From Anaerosphaera aminiphila DSM 21120 (GTDB lineage Bacteria > Bacillota > Clostridia > Tissierellales > Peptoniphilaceae): a DNA stretch of 64,000 bases. Location: NCBI RefSeq assembly GCF_900129925.1, contig NZ_FQXI01000011.1, positions 1 through 64,000 on the forward strand, in the 5' to 3' direction. The notes under the pieces were generated by a model. That model had not been told where the DNA came from and did not search any database. It saw only the letters and a program-made list of their open reading frames with translations. This document shows, piece by piece, positions 50,975 through 59,738 of the stretch. A program made the translations under genes and the position numbers. The first letter of the stretch is position 1. Each line of letters begins with the position of its first letter.

Positions 50975-51557
50975 GTTTCACTATATCTTCAAAAATTTCC
51001 CACATTTCTTCCACCAAATCTTTTTTTTCAGAAGAAAATGGTATTATCATATCTTTGTTTTTAATTCCAAGCTTTTTAGCTATTGTGCTTACGTGTTTTG
51101 AATATTGGCCCCTTGAAATTTTATCAGCCTTTGTGGCAATTACTATTCCTGAGTAACCACTGTCAATTATATATTCAAACATCTGTAAATCCTGAGCTGT
51201 GGGCTCATGTCTAATATCTACCAGGAGTATTACTTCAAGTAAATTTTCTCTAACTTCAAGGTACTCATTTATTATTCCTGACCATGTGCTCTTTTCCGAC
51301 TTGGAAACTTTTGCATATCCATATCCCGGTAAATCTACAAGTCTTAAATCGTCATTTACTCTGTAAAAATTGATAGTTCTGGTCTTTCCCGGAGTAGATG
51401 AAGTTCTAGCTAAATTTTTTCTATTTAGCATTGCATTTATAAAAGATGACTTGCCCACATTTGAACGTCCTGCAAAGGCAAATTCATATATGTCCTCTGG
51501 CGGATATTGTTCTTCATGAACTGCTACTTTTTCAAGTTCGGCTTTTATTACTTTCAT
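50946..51557 (-). CDS. ysxC: Ribosome biogenesis GTPase YsxC/YihA (EngB)
   Basis: 203-residue GTPase: G1 GRSNVGKSSF, G2/G3 DLPGYGYAKVS, G4 TKADK, with TSSTPGKTRTINFY, the family's switch I. It helps assemble the 50S subunit and is essential in many bacteria. ATG 51557 overlaps the lon stop by 4 bases. The last ten residues (KHNGLTQFTE) and the stop are encoded inside the second copy of the structured repeat, so the natural C-terminus was probably replaced by a repeat-derived tail. Confidence 0.95.
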   Translation of the reverse strand: MKVIKAELEKVAVHEEQYPPEDIYEFAFAGRSNVGKSSFINAMLNRKNLARTSSTPGKTRTINFYRVNDDLRLVDLPGYGYAKVSKSEKSTWSGIINEYLEVRENLLEVILLVDIRHEPTAQDLQMFEYIIDSGYSGIVIATKADKISRGQYSKHVSTIAKKLGIKNKDMIIPFSSEKKDLVEEMWEIFEDIVKHNGLTQFTE

Positions 51558-53872
51558 TTTTTCTCCTTGAGAGCTATTTTTTCCACTTCTTTCATTTCTT
51601 TTACAGGAATAATTTTTACGCTCTTTAAAACTTCTTCTTCTATTTCAGTTAGATCTCTCGCATTTTCATGAGGTATTATTATAGTTTTTATTCCCATTCT
51701 CTGAGCTGCCAACAATTTTTCTTTTAATCCGCCTATTGGCAACACTCTACCCCTAAGTGTAATTTCTCCAGTCATTGCAACGTCTTTTTTTACAGGCCTG
51801 TTTGTAAGGGCTGAAAGCACACTTGTGGCAATGGTAATTCCTGCTGATGGTCCATCTTTTGGCACAGCTCCCTCAGGCACATGAATGTGAATATCTTTTT
51901 CTTTTCTAAAGTCCGCATCTATGTTGTAGTACTCACTATTGCTAGCCAAGTAAGACACTGCTGCCATTGCAGATTCTTTCATTACATCTCCAAGTTGTCC
52001 TGTTAAAGTCAGCTTTCCAGTTCCAGGCATTATTGTAGTTTCAATTGCCAGTGTTTCTCCGCCAACTTCTGTCCATGCAAGTCCGTTTACAACTCCAACT
52101 TGGTCTTCTTTTTCCACTTCATCAAATAAATATTTCTTTTCTCCCAAAAACTTATTTAAATTTCTGGAAGTTACAGAAATTTTTTCTTTTCCGTCTTCTA
52201 CTATTTCAAGAGCTGCTTTTCTTGCGCACTTTGAAATTTCCTTTTCAAGAGATCTGACGCCTGACTCTCTAGTATAATAATTTACAATGTCTCTTAGAGC
52301 ACTGTCAGAAATTGAAAACTGTGATTTTTTAAGTCCACTTTCTTTTATTTGCTTCGGAAGTAAATACTTCTTTCCTATATTAAATTTCTCTTCGGGTGTA
52401 TATCCGCCAAGGGAAATAATTTCCATTCTATCTAGTAGTGGTCTTGGTATTGTTTGAACGCTATTTGCAGTTGTTACAAAAAATATATTTGAAAGGTCAA
52501 AGGGAAGTTCTAAATAGTGGTCAGTAAATGTCCTATTTTGTTCAGGATCCAATACTTCTAAAAGTCCACTTGCCGGATCTCCTCTATAACTGTTTCCAAC
52601 TTTGTCTATTTCATCAAATAAAAATACAGGGTTGTTTTCTCCTGCCTTTTTTAAAAGAGTTATTATCCTTCCCGGAAGTGCTCCTACATAAGTTCTTCTG
52701 TGTCCTCTAATTTCAGCCTCATCAGTAACTCCTCCAAGGCTCATTCTCACACATTCTTTTCCAAGTGCATGAGCTATTGAAGATGCAATTGAAGTCTTTC
52801 CAACTCCTGGAGGCCCAACTAGACAGAGTATTGAACCCTTTACGTCAGTGGATAACTTTCTAACGGCAATAAATTCCAAAATTCTCTCTTTTACATTTTT
52901 AAGTCCATAGTGATCCGCATCTAAAATTTTTCTAGCTTTGTTTAAATCCACTTCATCTGAAGATGACTCAAGCCAAGGCAAGTCTAAAATCCAATCTAAA
53001 TAGTTTGATATTACAGTATATTCAGGTGATGCTAAATTTGTCTTTGAAAGTTTTGAAAGTTCTTTCACTGCTTTTTCTTTCACCGCTTCAGGAAGTTTTT
53101 TTTCTTCTATTTTCTTTTCATAACTTAGAAGTTCACTTTCTTCACTTTCATCTCCCAATTCTTCGTGAATTACCTTTAACTGTTCTTTTAAATAGTATTC
53201 CCTTTGAATTTGGTTCATATTGGACTTTACACGTTGGTCTATATTTTTTTCTATAGACAGCATTTCAATTTCCCTTTGTAAAATTCCATGAAATAAAAGT
53301 AATCTGTTATAGGGATTTAACTCTTCTAGTAGCTGTTGACTCTCTTCTATTTTTAAATTTATATATGCTGCTGAAGTGTCTACAAGAGTAGATGCACTTG
53401 TCTTATCTACTACAGACTGAAGTAGCCCGGGAATTAATCTTTGGTCCAGCTCACTATACTTTTCAAGATCTTCCTCAACTAATCTAATTGCCGCTGTATT
53501 TTCTTTATTTTCTTCGTCGTCTTCCTCTTCTTCAAAGTTTTCAATTATGGCCTCTATATATTCGTCTCCAATAGAAAGTTCTTCAATTTTTCCACGATTA
53601 AGTCCTTCTACTAAAACTCTAACTATTCCACCTGGAAGTTTCAAGATTTGTTTAATTTTTCCTACAACGCCATATTCATATAGATCTTCCCCAGTGGGCT
53701 CTGCTATATTTGAGTCTTTTTGAGCTGTCACAAAGATAAGTGACTCTTTCATTTCAGCCGCTTCAACAGCTGCTATACTCTTTTCTCTGCCACAGTCAAA
53801 ATGTGTTACCATTCTGGGAAATATAATTAAATCTCTAAGTGGGATTACTGGAAGTTTCATCTTTTTATCCAT
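51554..53872 (-). CDS. lon: Lon protease (ATP-dependent)
   Basis: The usual LonA domains appear in order: N-terminal LON substrate domain (about 5-200), AAA+ module with Walker [10 protein letters not shown] and Walker [11 protein letters not shown], and the proteolytic domain with catalytic Ser in [10 protein letters not shown] and Lys in [12 protein letters not shown]. It degrades misfolded and regulatory proteins. ATG 53872 with GGTGA 5 bases upstream gives [19 protein letters not shown], the typical start; the in-frame GTG 53908 lies right after the clpX stop without a ribosome site. Confidence 0.96.
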   Translation of the reverse strand: MDKKMKLPVIPLRDLIIFPRMVTHFDCGREKSIAAVEAAEMKESLIFVTAQKDSNIAEPTGEDLYEYGVVGKIKQILKLPGGIVRVLVEGLNRGKIEELSIGDEYIEAIIENFEEEEDDEENKENTAAIRLVEEDLEKYSELDQRLIPGLLQSVVDKTSASTLVDTSAAYINLKIEESQQLLEELNPYNRLLLFHGILQREIEMLSIEKNIDQRVKSNMNQIQREYYLKEQLKVIHEELGDESEESELLSYEKKIEEKKLPEAVKEKAVKELSKLSKTNLASPEYTVISNYLDWILDLPWLESSSDEVDLNKARKILDADHYGLKNVKERILEFIAVRKLSTDVKGSILCLVGPPGVGKTSIASSIAHALGKECVRMSLGGVTDEAEIRGHRRTYVGALPGRIITLLKKAGENNPVFLFDEIDKVGNSYRGDPASGLLEVLDPEQNRTFTDHYLELPFDLSNIFFVTTANSVQTIPRPLLDRMEIISLGGYTPEEKFNIGKKYLLPKQIKESGLKKSQFSISDSALRDIVNYYTRESGVRSLEKEISKCARKAALEIVEDGKEKISVTSRNLNKFLGEKKYLFDEVEKEDQVGVVNGLAWTEVGGETLAIETTIMPGTGKLTLTGQLGDVMKESAMAAVSYLASNSEYYNIDADFRKEKDIHIHVPEGAVPKDGPSAGITIATSVLSALTNRPVKKDVAMTGEITLRGRVLPIGGLKEKLLAAQRMGIKTIIIPHENARDLTEIEEEVLKSVKIIPVKEMKEVEKIALKEKK

Positions 53873-53908
53873 ATTTGTCACCAGCTTTTCATTTAAAATT
53901 AGGCTCAC

Positions 53909-55150
53909 TTAATGTGAGCCCTTATCATTTTTTTCTTCTTTCAAAATTAACTTTGGAGCTTTTTTCCCTTCAACTGATTCCTTGGTGATTACTACTTTTG
54001 CAATATCATCTCTTGAAGGTATTTCAAACATTATATCCATCATAGTATTTTCTATGACTCCTCTAAGTCCTCTAGCTCCTGTCTTTTTTTCTATAGCCAA
54101 TTTGGCAATGTGCTTTAATGCACTTGGTTCAAATTCAAGTTCCACATCATCCATTTTTAAAAGTTCCTTGTATTGTTTTACAAGAGCATTTTTTGGCTTA
54201 GTTAGTATTTCTATTAACGCTTCTTCATCAAGTGCTTCAAGTGTTACTGTAACTGGAAGTCTTCCAATTAACTCGGGAATTAAACCGAATTTCAAAAGGT
54301 CCTCAACTTGAACTTTTTGAAGAATATTTTCTTTTTGTTTTTTTGTACTTACTACAGGGGAACTAAATCCCATGGTGTTTTTTCCTATTCTGGACTCTAC
54401 AATACTTTCAATTCCATCAAAGGCTCCACCCACTATAAATAAGATATTAGTTGTATCAACTTGTATAAAATCTTGGTTTGGATGTTTTCTTCCACCCTGA
54501 GGTGGTACATTTGCAACAGTTCCCTCTATTATTTTTAAAAGCGCCTGTTGTACTCCCTCGCCACTTACATCTCTGGTTATTGATACATTTTCAGATTTTC
54601 TGGCAATTTTATCTATCTCATCTATATAAATTATTCCCTTTTCAGCTTTTTCAATATCATAATCTGCCGATTGAATTAATTTTAAAATTATATTTTCAAC
54701 ATCTTCTCCCACATATCCTGCTTCTGTAAGTGTTGTAGCATCGGCAATTGCAAAGGGAACATTTAAAATTTTTGCCAATGTTTGCGCTAAAAGAGTCTTT
54801 CCACTTCCAGTTGGTCCTAGAAGTAGTATATTGGATTTTTGAAGTTCTATATCCTGATTGCTTGTAGCTGAATTTATTCTCTTATAGTGATTGTAAACGG
54901 CAACAGAAAGAGCTCTCTTAGCCCTTTCCTGTTTTATTACATATGCGTCTAAAATACTTTTTATCTCAGCTGGTTTTTTAAGTTCAAATGTTTCTAAGTT
55001 GCTTTCAAAGCTCTCTTCGTTTATTATATCTGAACAAATTTTTATGCACTCATCACAAATATAAACATCTGGTCCCTTTATAAGTCTCTTTACTTGATTC
55101 TGTGTCTTGCCACAAAACGAGCATTTTAATAGTTCATCAGATTTTGACAT
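53909..55150 (-). CDS. clpX: ClpX, ATPase subunit of ClpXP
   Basis: The 413-residue protein begins with the zinc-binding domain (CSFCGK and CDECI, four cysteines) and the AAA+ module with Walker A GPTGSGKT, pore loop GYVGEDVE and sensor regions ([13 protein letters not shown] near the C-terminus). It unfolds substrates for ClpP. It starts 7 bases after the clpP stop and is followed by lon. Confidence 0.97.
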   Translation of the reverse strand: MSKSDELLKCSFCGKTQNQVKRLIKGPDVYICDECIKICSDIINEESFESNLETFELKKPAEIKSILDAYVIKQERAKRALSVAVYNHYKRINSATSNQDIELQKSNILLLGPTGSGKTLLAQTLAKILNVPFAIADATTLTEAGYVGEDVENIILKLIQSADYDIEKAEKGIIYIDEIDKIARKSENVSITRDVSGEGVQQALLKIIEGTVANVPPQGGRKHPNQDFIQVDTTNILFIVGGAFDGIESIVESRIGKNTMGFSSPVVSTKKQKENILQKVQVEDLLKFGLIPELIGRLPVTVTLEALDEEALIEILTKPKNALVKQYKELLKMDDVELEFEPSALKHIAKLAIEKKTGARGLRGVIENTMMDIMFEIPSRDDIAKVVITKESVEGKKAPKLILKEEKNDKGSH

Positions 55151-55157
55151 TTACACC

Positions 55158-55742
55158 TCAGCCTCTTTTTTCTACAACTTTATCTATCAATCCATACTCA
55201 ACTGCCTCAGTTGCTGAAAGGAAGTAATCTCTATCTGTATCCCTTTCAATTTTTTCTAATGGCTGTCCTGTTTCCTTAGCAAGGATTTTATTAATTTTTT
55301 CTCTTGTCTCAAGAATTTTTTCTGCGTGAATTTTTATATCAGAAGCCTGTCCTTGTGCTCCTCCTAGTGGTTGATGAATCATAATTTCTGCATTTGGAAG
55401 GGCAAGTCTCTTTCCCGGTGTTCCGGCAGCAAGTAAGAATGCTCCCATTGATGCAGCCATTCCTATACAGATAGTAGATACATCACACTTTATAAAGTTC
55501 ATTGTGTCAAATATTGCAAATCCCGAGCTTACTACTCCTCCTGGACTGTTAATATAAATTTCTATATCCTTATCTGGATCTTCTGATTCTAGAAATAACA
55601 ATTGAGCTACTATTAAATCTGCAACATTATCGTTAATTTCACCACTTAAAAAAATTATTCTATCTTTTAAAAGTCTAGAGTAAATATCATAAGATCTTTC
55701 TCCACGATTGGTTTGTTCAACTACCATTGGCACTAATGCCAT
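55158..55742 (-). CDS. clpP: ClpP protease subunit
   Basis: The 194-residue serine protease has Ser in [11 protein letters not shown], His in [15 protein letters not shown] and the downstream Asp, the full ClpP triad, in the standard length of the tetradecameric peptidase. It pairs with ClpX encoded next. It lies 17 bases after tig. No CtsR box is visible in the run. Confidence 0.97.
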   Translation of the reverse strand: MALVPMVVEQTNRGERSYDIYSRLLKDRIIFLSGEINDNVADLIVAQLLFLESEDPDKDIEIYINSPGGVVSSGFAIFDTMNFIKCDVSTICIGMAASMGAFLLAAGTPGKRLALPNAEIMIHQPLGGAQGQASDIKIHAEKILETREKINKILAKETGQPLEKIERDTDRDYFLSATEAVEYGLIDKVVEKRG

Positions 55743-55759
55743 AATATCACCATTTCTTT

Positions 55760-57088
55760 CTATTTTTCTTCTACTTCTTCTTCAACTTGTTTTTCTACAA
55801 ATTTTGCATTTTCAACTAATAAGTCTAAAACTTTTCTATTAGCTAAATTTTCTTTAATGCCATCTTTACTTGATTCCAGCATATATTCTTTCATTTTTTC
55901 CTGTTGTTCTGCATCTTCTGGGAAGTATTCTTTTACAAGTTTTTCAACTTCTGCAATTACGTCTTCTTCTGAGATTTCAAAGTTTTCTTCCTTTGCAATT
56001 GCCTCTAGTGCAAGACTCATCTTAACTTGTTTTACTGCATCTTCTCTCAAGTTTTCGCCAAAAGCTTCTATTGTAGTGCCAAGCATTTTAACGTAGTCTT
56101 CAAGGTTCATTCCCTGTGCTCTTAAACTGCTGTCAAAGTTTTGCATTTGGGAGTTTATTTGTGAATTAACCATTCCGTTTGGAACTTCAACTTCCATAGT
56201 TTCCACTATTTTATTTAAAATAGCTTCTTCTTTTTCTGATTTAGCTCTTGCTTCAAATTCAGTTTCTTTTTTAGCTTTTACATCTGCTCTATATTCATCT
56301 ACTGTATCAAAATCAGAGATGTCTTTTATAAACTCATCATCTAATTCAGGAAGTTCTTCATAGCTAATTGAGTTAAGTTTTACTTTAAATACTACATCTT
56401 TTCCCTTTAAGTCCTCTGCATGGTAATCTTCTGGGAAAGTTACATTTACGTCAAATTCTTCATCCAGATTGTGTCCTACAATTTGATCTTCAAATCCCGG
56501 AATAAATGAATTTGAACCAAGTTCTAACTCATGTCCCTCAGCAGCTCCGCCATCAAACTCTTCTCCGTCAAGAAAACCCTTGAAGTCAATGTTTACTTTG
56601 TCTCCGGATTTAGCAGCTCTGTCATCTACATTTACAATTCTAGCATTCATTTTTCTTTGATTTTCCAGTTCAGAATCTATTAGTTCATCTGTAACTTCAT
56701 ATGCTATTTCTTGTACTTCTACACCCTTATATTCTGAAAGTTTTACTTCAGGTTTTACATCTACAGAAAATTCTACTTCTACGTCTTTTCCTGAGTGTGC
56801 TTCTTCAATGTTAATTTCAGGTTGTTCTACCGGTTCAATTCCCAGTTCTTCTACAGCTTTTTCATAGTATTTTGGAAGCACTTCATTTAGTGCATCTTCT
56901 AAAAATACTTCTTTGCCATACATATTTTCAATTATTTTTCTTGGAGCATGTCCCTTTCTAAATCCTGGAACTTGAAAATACTTTTTGTTTTTTAAATATA
57001 TTTCTTTTTCTGCACTTTCTACGTCTTCTGCCTTTACCACCATATCAAAATATACTTTGTTATTTTCTTTCTTTTTAATTTCAGTCAT
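55760..57088 (-). CDS. tig: Trigger factor
   Basis: Ribosome-associated chaperone of 442 residues: N-terminal ribosome-binding domain with the [13 protein letters not shown] signature (residues about 43-55), FKBP-type PPIase domain (about 160-245, [20 protein letters not shown]) and a C-terminal substrate-binding domain rich in Glu/Lys with a [12 protein letters not shown] tail. First gene of tig-clpP-clpX-lon-ysxC, the classic order in many Firmicutes. ATG 57088 follows GGAGGAT. Confidence 0.97.
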   Translation of the reverse strand: MTEIKKKENNKVYFDMVVKAEDVESAEKEIYLKNKKYFQVPGFRKGHAPRKIIENMYGKEVFLEDALNEVLPKYYEKAVEELGIEPVEQPEINIEEAHSGKDVEVEFSVDVKPEVKLSEYKGVEVQEIAYEVTDELIDSELENQRKMNARIVNVDDRAAKSGDKVNIDFKGFLDGEEFDGGAAEGHELELGSNSFIPGFEDQIVGHNLDEEFDVNVTFPEDYHAEDLKGKDVVFKVKLNSISYEELPELDDEFIKDISDFDTVDEYRADVKAKKETEFEARAKSEKEEAILNKIVETMEVEVPNGMVNSQINSQMQNFDSSLRAQGMNLEDYVKMLGTTIEAFGENLREDAVKQVKMSLALEAIAKEENFEISEEDVIAEVEKLVKEYFPEDAEQQEKMKEYMLESSKDGIKENLANRKVLDLLVENAKFVEKQVEEEVEEK

Positions 57089-57133
57089 AATATCCTCCGT
57101 TTACCTTAAGGTCTATTTATTTACAATTAATTA

Positions 57134-57142
57134 ATTATACCA
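57134..57142 (-). promoter_or_regulatory. Extended -10 promoter of tig-clpP-clpX-lon-ysxC
   Basis: The minus strand reads TGGTATAAT, an extended -10, about 45 bases upstream of tig. No clear -35, as common for extended -10 promoters. Confidence 0.5.
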
Positions 57143-57167
57143 TAACCACTACAATTTACTATATTTT

Positions 57168-57383
57168 TTAAATATCAATAAGTCCTTCTTTTAGCTCAGC
57201 AATTTCATCTTCTGTAAAAGTTATTCCCTTTGACATTTTAAGATGTTCTTCATCCCATTCTCTTATATCGTACTTAGGAGCTCTTTTGTTCCAGCTAACT
57301 AAGTTAAACTCCTTACTCCAACCCTTTGCATTTGTGGATAGAGTTTTTATATGTTTTACAATTTCAAATTGAAAATCAGACAT
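57168..57383 (-). CDS. YdbC/PC4-family ssDNA-binding protein
   Basis: A 71-residue protein with the YdbC signature GWSKEFNLVSWNKRAPKYDIREWDEEH, a PC4-like single-stranded DNA-binding fold. Family members are thought to aid transcription or replication; role in this organism unknown. ATG 57383 follows GGAGGAT. It lies between proS and the tig promoter and is either the end of the proS operon or its own unit. Confidence 0.88.
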   Translation of the reverse strand: MSDFQFEIVKHIKTLSTNAKGWSKEFNLVSWNKRAPKYDIREWDEEHLKMSKGITFTEDEIAELKEGLIDI

Positions 57384-57449
57384 TTAATCCTCCAATTACG
57401 CTATATTTAAAAATAATTTTTATTTTAAAACTTTTTAAATTTATAGTAG

Positions 57450-59153
57450 TTATTTTCCTATTTCTCTATAAACTCTTTCAAAAGCTTCTTTCACTGTAAT
57501 CTCTTCTTTTTCTTTATCTCTTCTATTAGAATACTCTATTACTTCTTCAACTGCTCTTTTCCCAACTGTAATTCTAAGAGGTATTCCTATGAGATCTCTG
57601 TCTTTAAACTTAACTCCGGCCCTCTCATTTCTATCATCTAGTAAAACTTCCACTCCAGAATCTAAAAATTCACTATATATTTTTTCACCAAGATCCATTT
57701 GTTCTTCATCTTTGCTGTTTATTACAGTTATTATAACTTGATATGGTGCCACACTCATTGGCCAAATTATTCCATCTTCGTCGTAGTTTTGCTCTACTAT
57801 GGCTGAAACAGACCTTGTAACTCCAACTCCATAAGAACCCATCCAAATAAGTTTTTCTTTTCCGTTTTCATCTAAATAAGTTGCATCTAAGGCCTCTGAA
57901 TACTTTGTACCTAATTGGAATATATTTCCAACCTCTATTCCTCTGGCAAACATATACTCTTCGCCGGTTTCTTCTATTATGTCACCTTGTTTTACTTCAA
58001 GTAAGTCCTCACATACTTCTCCTGAAAAGTCTCTTCCATAGTTTCCGTTCTTTATATGGTAGCCTTCTCTGTTAGCCCCTATAGACATGTTGTCAATTTT
58101 TGTTACAGATTCGTCAAATATAAGTTTAACATTCTTGTCAAGTCCAATAGGTCCTGTAAATCCAACAGCAGAATTAATAGAGTTTATCTCCTCATCAGTC
58201 ATAAGTTCTATTTCATGATCTGGAGTTTGCAGGTAACTTTCAAGCTTTGACATGTTAAGCTCTCTGTCCCCTGGTATAAATACCACTACAGGTTCTTCTC
58301 TAACCATTAAATCTATTGCCTTTAAACATCTATTTTTTTCAACGCCCAAAAACTCTGCAACTTCTTCAATTGTCTTTAAATTTGGTGTGCTGACTTCTTC
58401 CAGTTCTCTTGGACTTTCACTTTCAGGGATTTCATATACAACTTTTGCTTTTTCAGAAGTTGCAGCATACTTCCCACTTGGTGAATATGCAATTTCACCT
58501 TCTCCTGTTTCTGAAAGAGCTATAAACTCATGAGATTTACTTCCTCCCATTGCACCATTGTCGCCCTCAACTATTTTATAGTCCAAATTTAATCTGTCAA
58601 ATATTTTTTCATAGGCTCTGTACATTTCCATATAGGACTCTTCTAAAGTACTAGGTGATGTATCAAAGGAATATGCATCCTTCATAGAAAACTCCCTAGC
58701 TCTGTTTATTCCAAAACGTGGTCTCTTTTCATCTCTATACTTAGTTTGTATTTGATATAAATTAAGTGGAAGTTGTTTATAAGACCTCACTTCATCTTTT
58801 ATTAAAGTTGTAAAATACTCCTCCGCTGTCGGTCCCAGACAAAATTCTCTGTCATTTCTATCTTTTAATTTAAACATCTCCGGGCCAAATCTATCCCAGC
58901 GTCCACTAGCCTCCCAGATTTCCTTAGGTTGAATAGCGCTCATTAAAATTTCTTGAGACCCTGCTCTATCCATTTCCTCTCTTACAATTTTTTCTACTTT
59001 TTTTACTACTCTATATCCAAGAGGCAAGTAAGTATAAATTCCACTTGCTGATTTTCTTATAAAGGCGCCCCTTAAAAGAAGTTTATGCGATGCAACTTCG
59101 GCATCAGACGACACTTCTCTAAGCGTTGGCATGTACATTTTAGAAAGTTTCAT
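57450..59153 (-). CDS. proS: Proline--tRNA ligase (bacterial type with INS domain)
   Basis: The 567-residue class II synthetase has motif 1/2 regions (LPLGYRVVKKVEKIVREEMDRAG; RDEKRPRFGINRAREFSMKDAYSFD), an inserted editing domain (about 230-380, KTIEEVAEFLGVEKNRCLKAIDL) that clears Ala-tRNA-Pro, motif 3 and the anticodon domain (PYQVIITVINSKDEEQMDLGEKIYSEF). ATG 59153 with GGAGGAATAT upstream is the start; TTG 59165 is the ribosome site itself. The promoter TTGAAA-17-TATAAT lies at about 59190-59225. No T-box precedes it. Confidence 0.96.
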   Translation of the reverse strand: MKLSKMYMPTLREVSSDAEVASHKLLLRGAFIRKSASGIYTYLPLGYRVVKKVEKIVREEMDRAGSQEILMSAIQPKEIWEASGRWDRFGPEMFKLKDRNDREFCLGPTAEEYFTTLIKDEVRSYKQLPLNLYQIQTKYRDEKRPRFGINRAREFSMKDAYSFDTSPSTLEESYMEMYRAYEKIFDRLNLDYKIVEGDNGAMGGSKSHEFIALSETGEGEIAYSPSGKYAATSEKAKVVYEIPESESPRELEEVSTPNLKTIEEVAEFLGVEKNRCLKAIDLMVREEPVVVFIPGDRELNMSKLESYLQTPDHEIELMTDEEINSINSAVGFTGPIGLDKNVKLIFDESVTKIDNMSIGANREGYHIKNGNYGRDFSGEVCEDLLEVKQGDIIEETGEEYMFARGIEVGNIFQLGTKYSEALDATYLDENGKEKLIWMGSYGVGVTRSVSAIVEQNYDEDGIIWPMSVAPYQVIITVINSKDEEQMDLGEKIYSEFLDSGVEVLLDDRNERAGVKFKDRDLIGIPLRITVGKRAVEEVIEYSNRRDKEKEEITVKEAFERVYREIGK

Positions 59154-59222
59154 ATATTCCTCCAACTTTTTATTCCAATTCGCTCTAATATTATAATATG
59201 TAAATTTGAGTCTTTCAAGTTT

Positions 59223-59312
59223 TCAAGCACTATTTATAATAATCCTATCATATTTTTCACCTTCTGCTACACTAATGCCATACTTAATATAATTTACTAA
59301 CCAAACCCACAT
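59223..59312 (-). other. Short open frame in the proS upstream spacer
   Basis: On the minus strand ATG 59312 opens a 29-residue frame (contains NYIKYGISVAEGEKYDR, ends IIINSA) that reads like the tail of a real protein, but no ribosome site precedes it and it overlaps the proS promoter. It may be a leftover of a deleted gene or chance. Confidence 0.25.
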
Positions 59313-59416
59313 AAATCAATTATATATAATAAACTTCAAAAAGTGTTTTATTTTTACATTTTTAATTAAAATATTTCTCCTTTGGGTAATTAATGGTAAA
59401 GGAGGTATTAATATCT

Positions 59417-59611
59417 GTGAAAAATTCACCTGAAAATTTAATCTACAAACTTACATACATAGATGATAAAGAAGTAGTTTATAATCTGTTCTTCAAAGAC
59501 TTTAAAAATTCACATTCTCTAAATAGCTTTTTAACATACCAAAAATTTAAAGTTTTAGATATTGTAGTATTAAGTGAAGTAGTGAAAATTCAGGAAGAGA
59601 CAACTTCATAG
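59417..59611 (+). CDS. Small hypothetical protein upstream of M14 peptidase
   Basis: A 64-residue frame from GTG 59417 (AAAGGAGG lies 10-11 bases upstream, a little long; ATG 59393 in frame would sit before that site). The sequence has a beta-rich look: LIYKLTYIDDKEVVYNLFF and FKVLDIVVLSEVVKI. I do not recognise it; its size and its pairing with a second ribosome site at 59635 are reminiscent of the tandem DUF1659/DUF2922-like small genes of Firmicutes, without a sequence match I can defend. Confidence 0.5.
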   Translation: MKNSPENLIYKLTYIDDKEVVYNLFFKDFKNSHSLNSFLTYQKFKVLDIVVLSEVVKIQEETTS

Positions 59612-59634
59612 AAGTGCTGACTAAAATTCAAATA

Positions 59635-59727
59635 GGAGGTGAATTTAAAACTCACAACACAAAACAGTAAAAGAAGATGGAGACTATAAATTAATATTTA
59701 GTCGATTTTTTTATTCACAATTAAATT
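59635..59727 (+). pseudogene. Possible broken small gene after a strong ribosome site
   Basis: TAGGAGGT (59634-59640) is followed by no ATG/GTG/TTG at normal distance. Two frames nonetheless look protein-like: KLTTQNSKRR from 59648 and, one base shifted, KTVKEDGDYKLIFSRFFYSQLN to TAG at 59725-59727. This suggests a small gene that lost its start codon and gained a frameshift in an A-rich tract. Confidence 0.3.
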
Positions 59728-59738
59728 AGGAGGAACTT

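Noticed and set aside
50884-51156. 90-codon + strand frame across the repeat and the end of ysxC
   Set aside because: It is antisense to ysxC for most of its length and has no ribosome site; the repeat part is structured DNA rather than coding.
57089-57167. CtsR or CIRCE operator before tig-clpP-clpX-lon
   Set aside because: No GGTCAAA heptad repeats or CIRCE inverted repeat in the spacer.
59154-59392. Possible T-box before proS
   Set aside because: No conserved antiterminator bulge and no terminator; the promoter lies only about 40 bases from the start codon.
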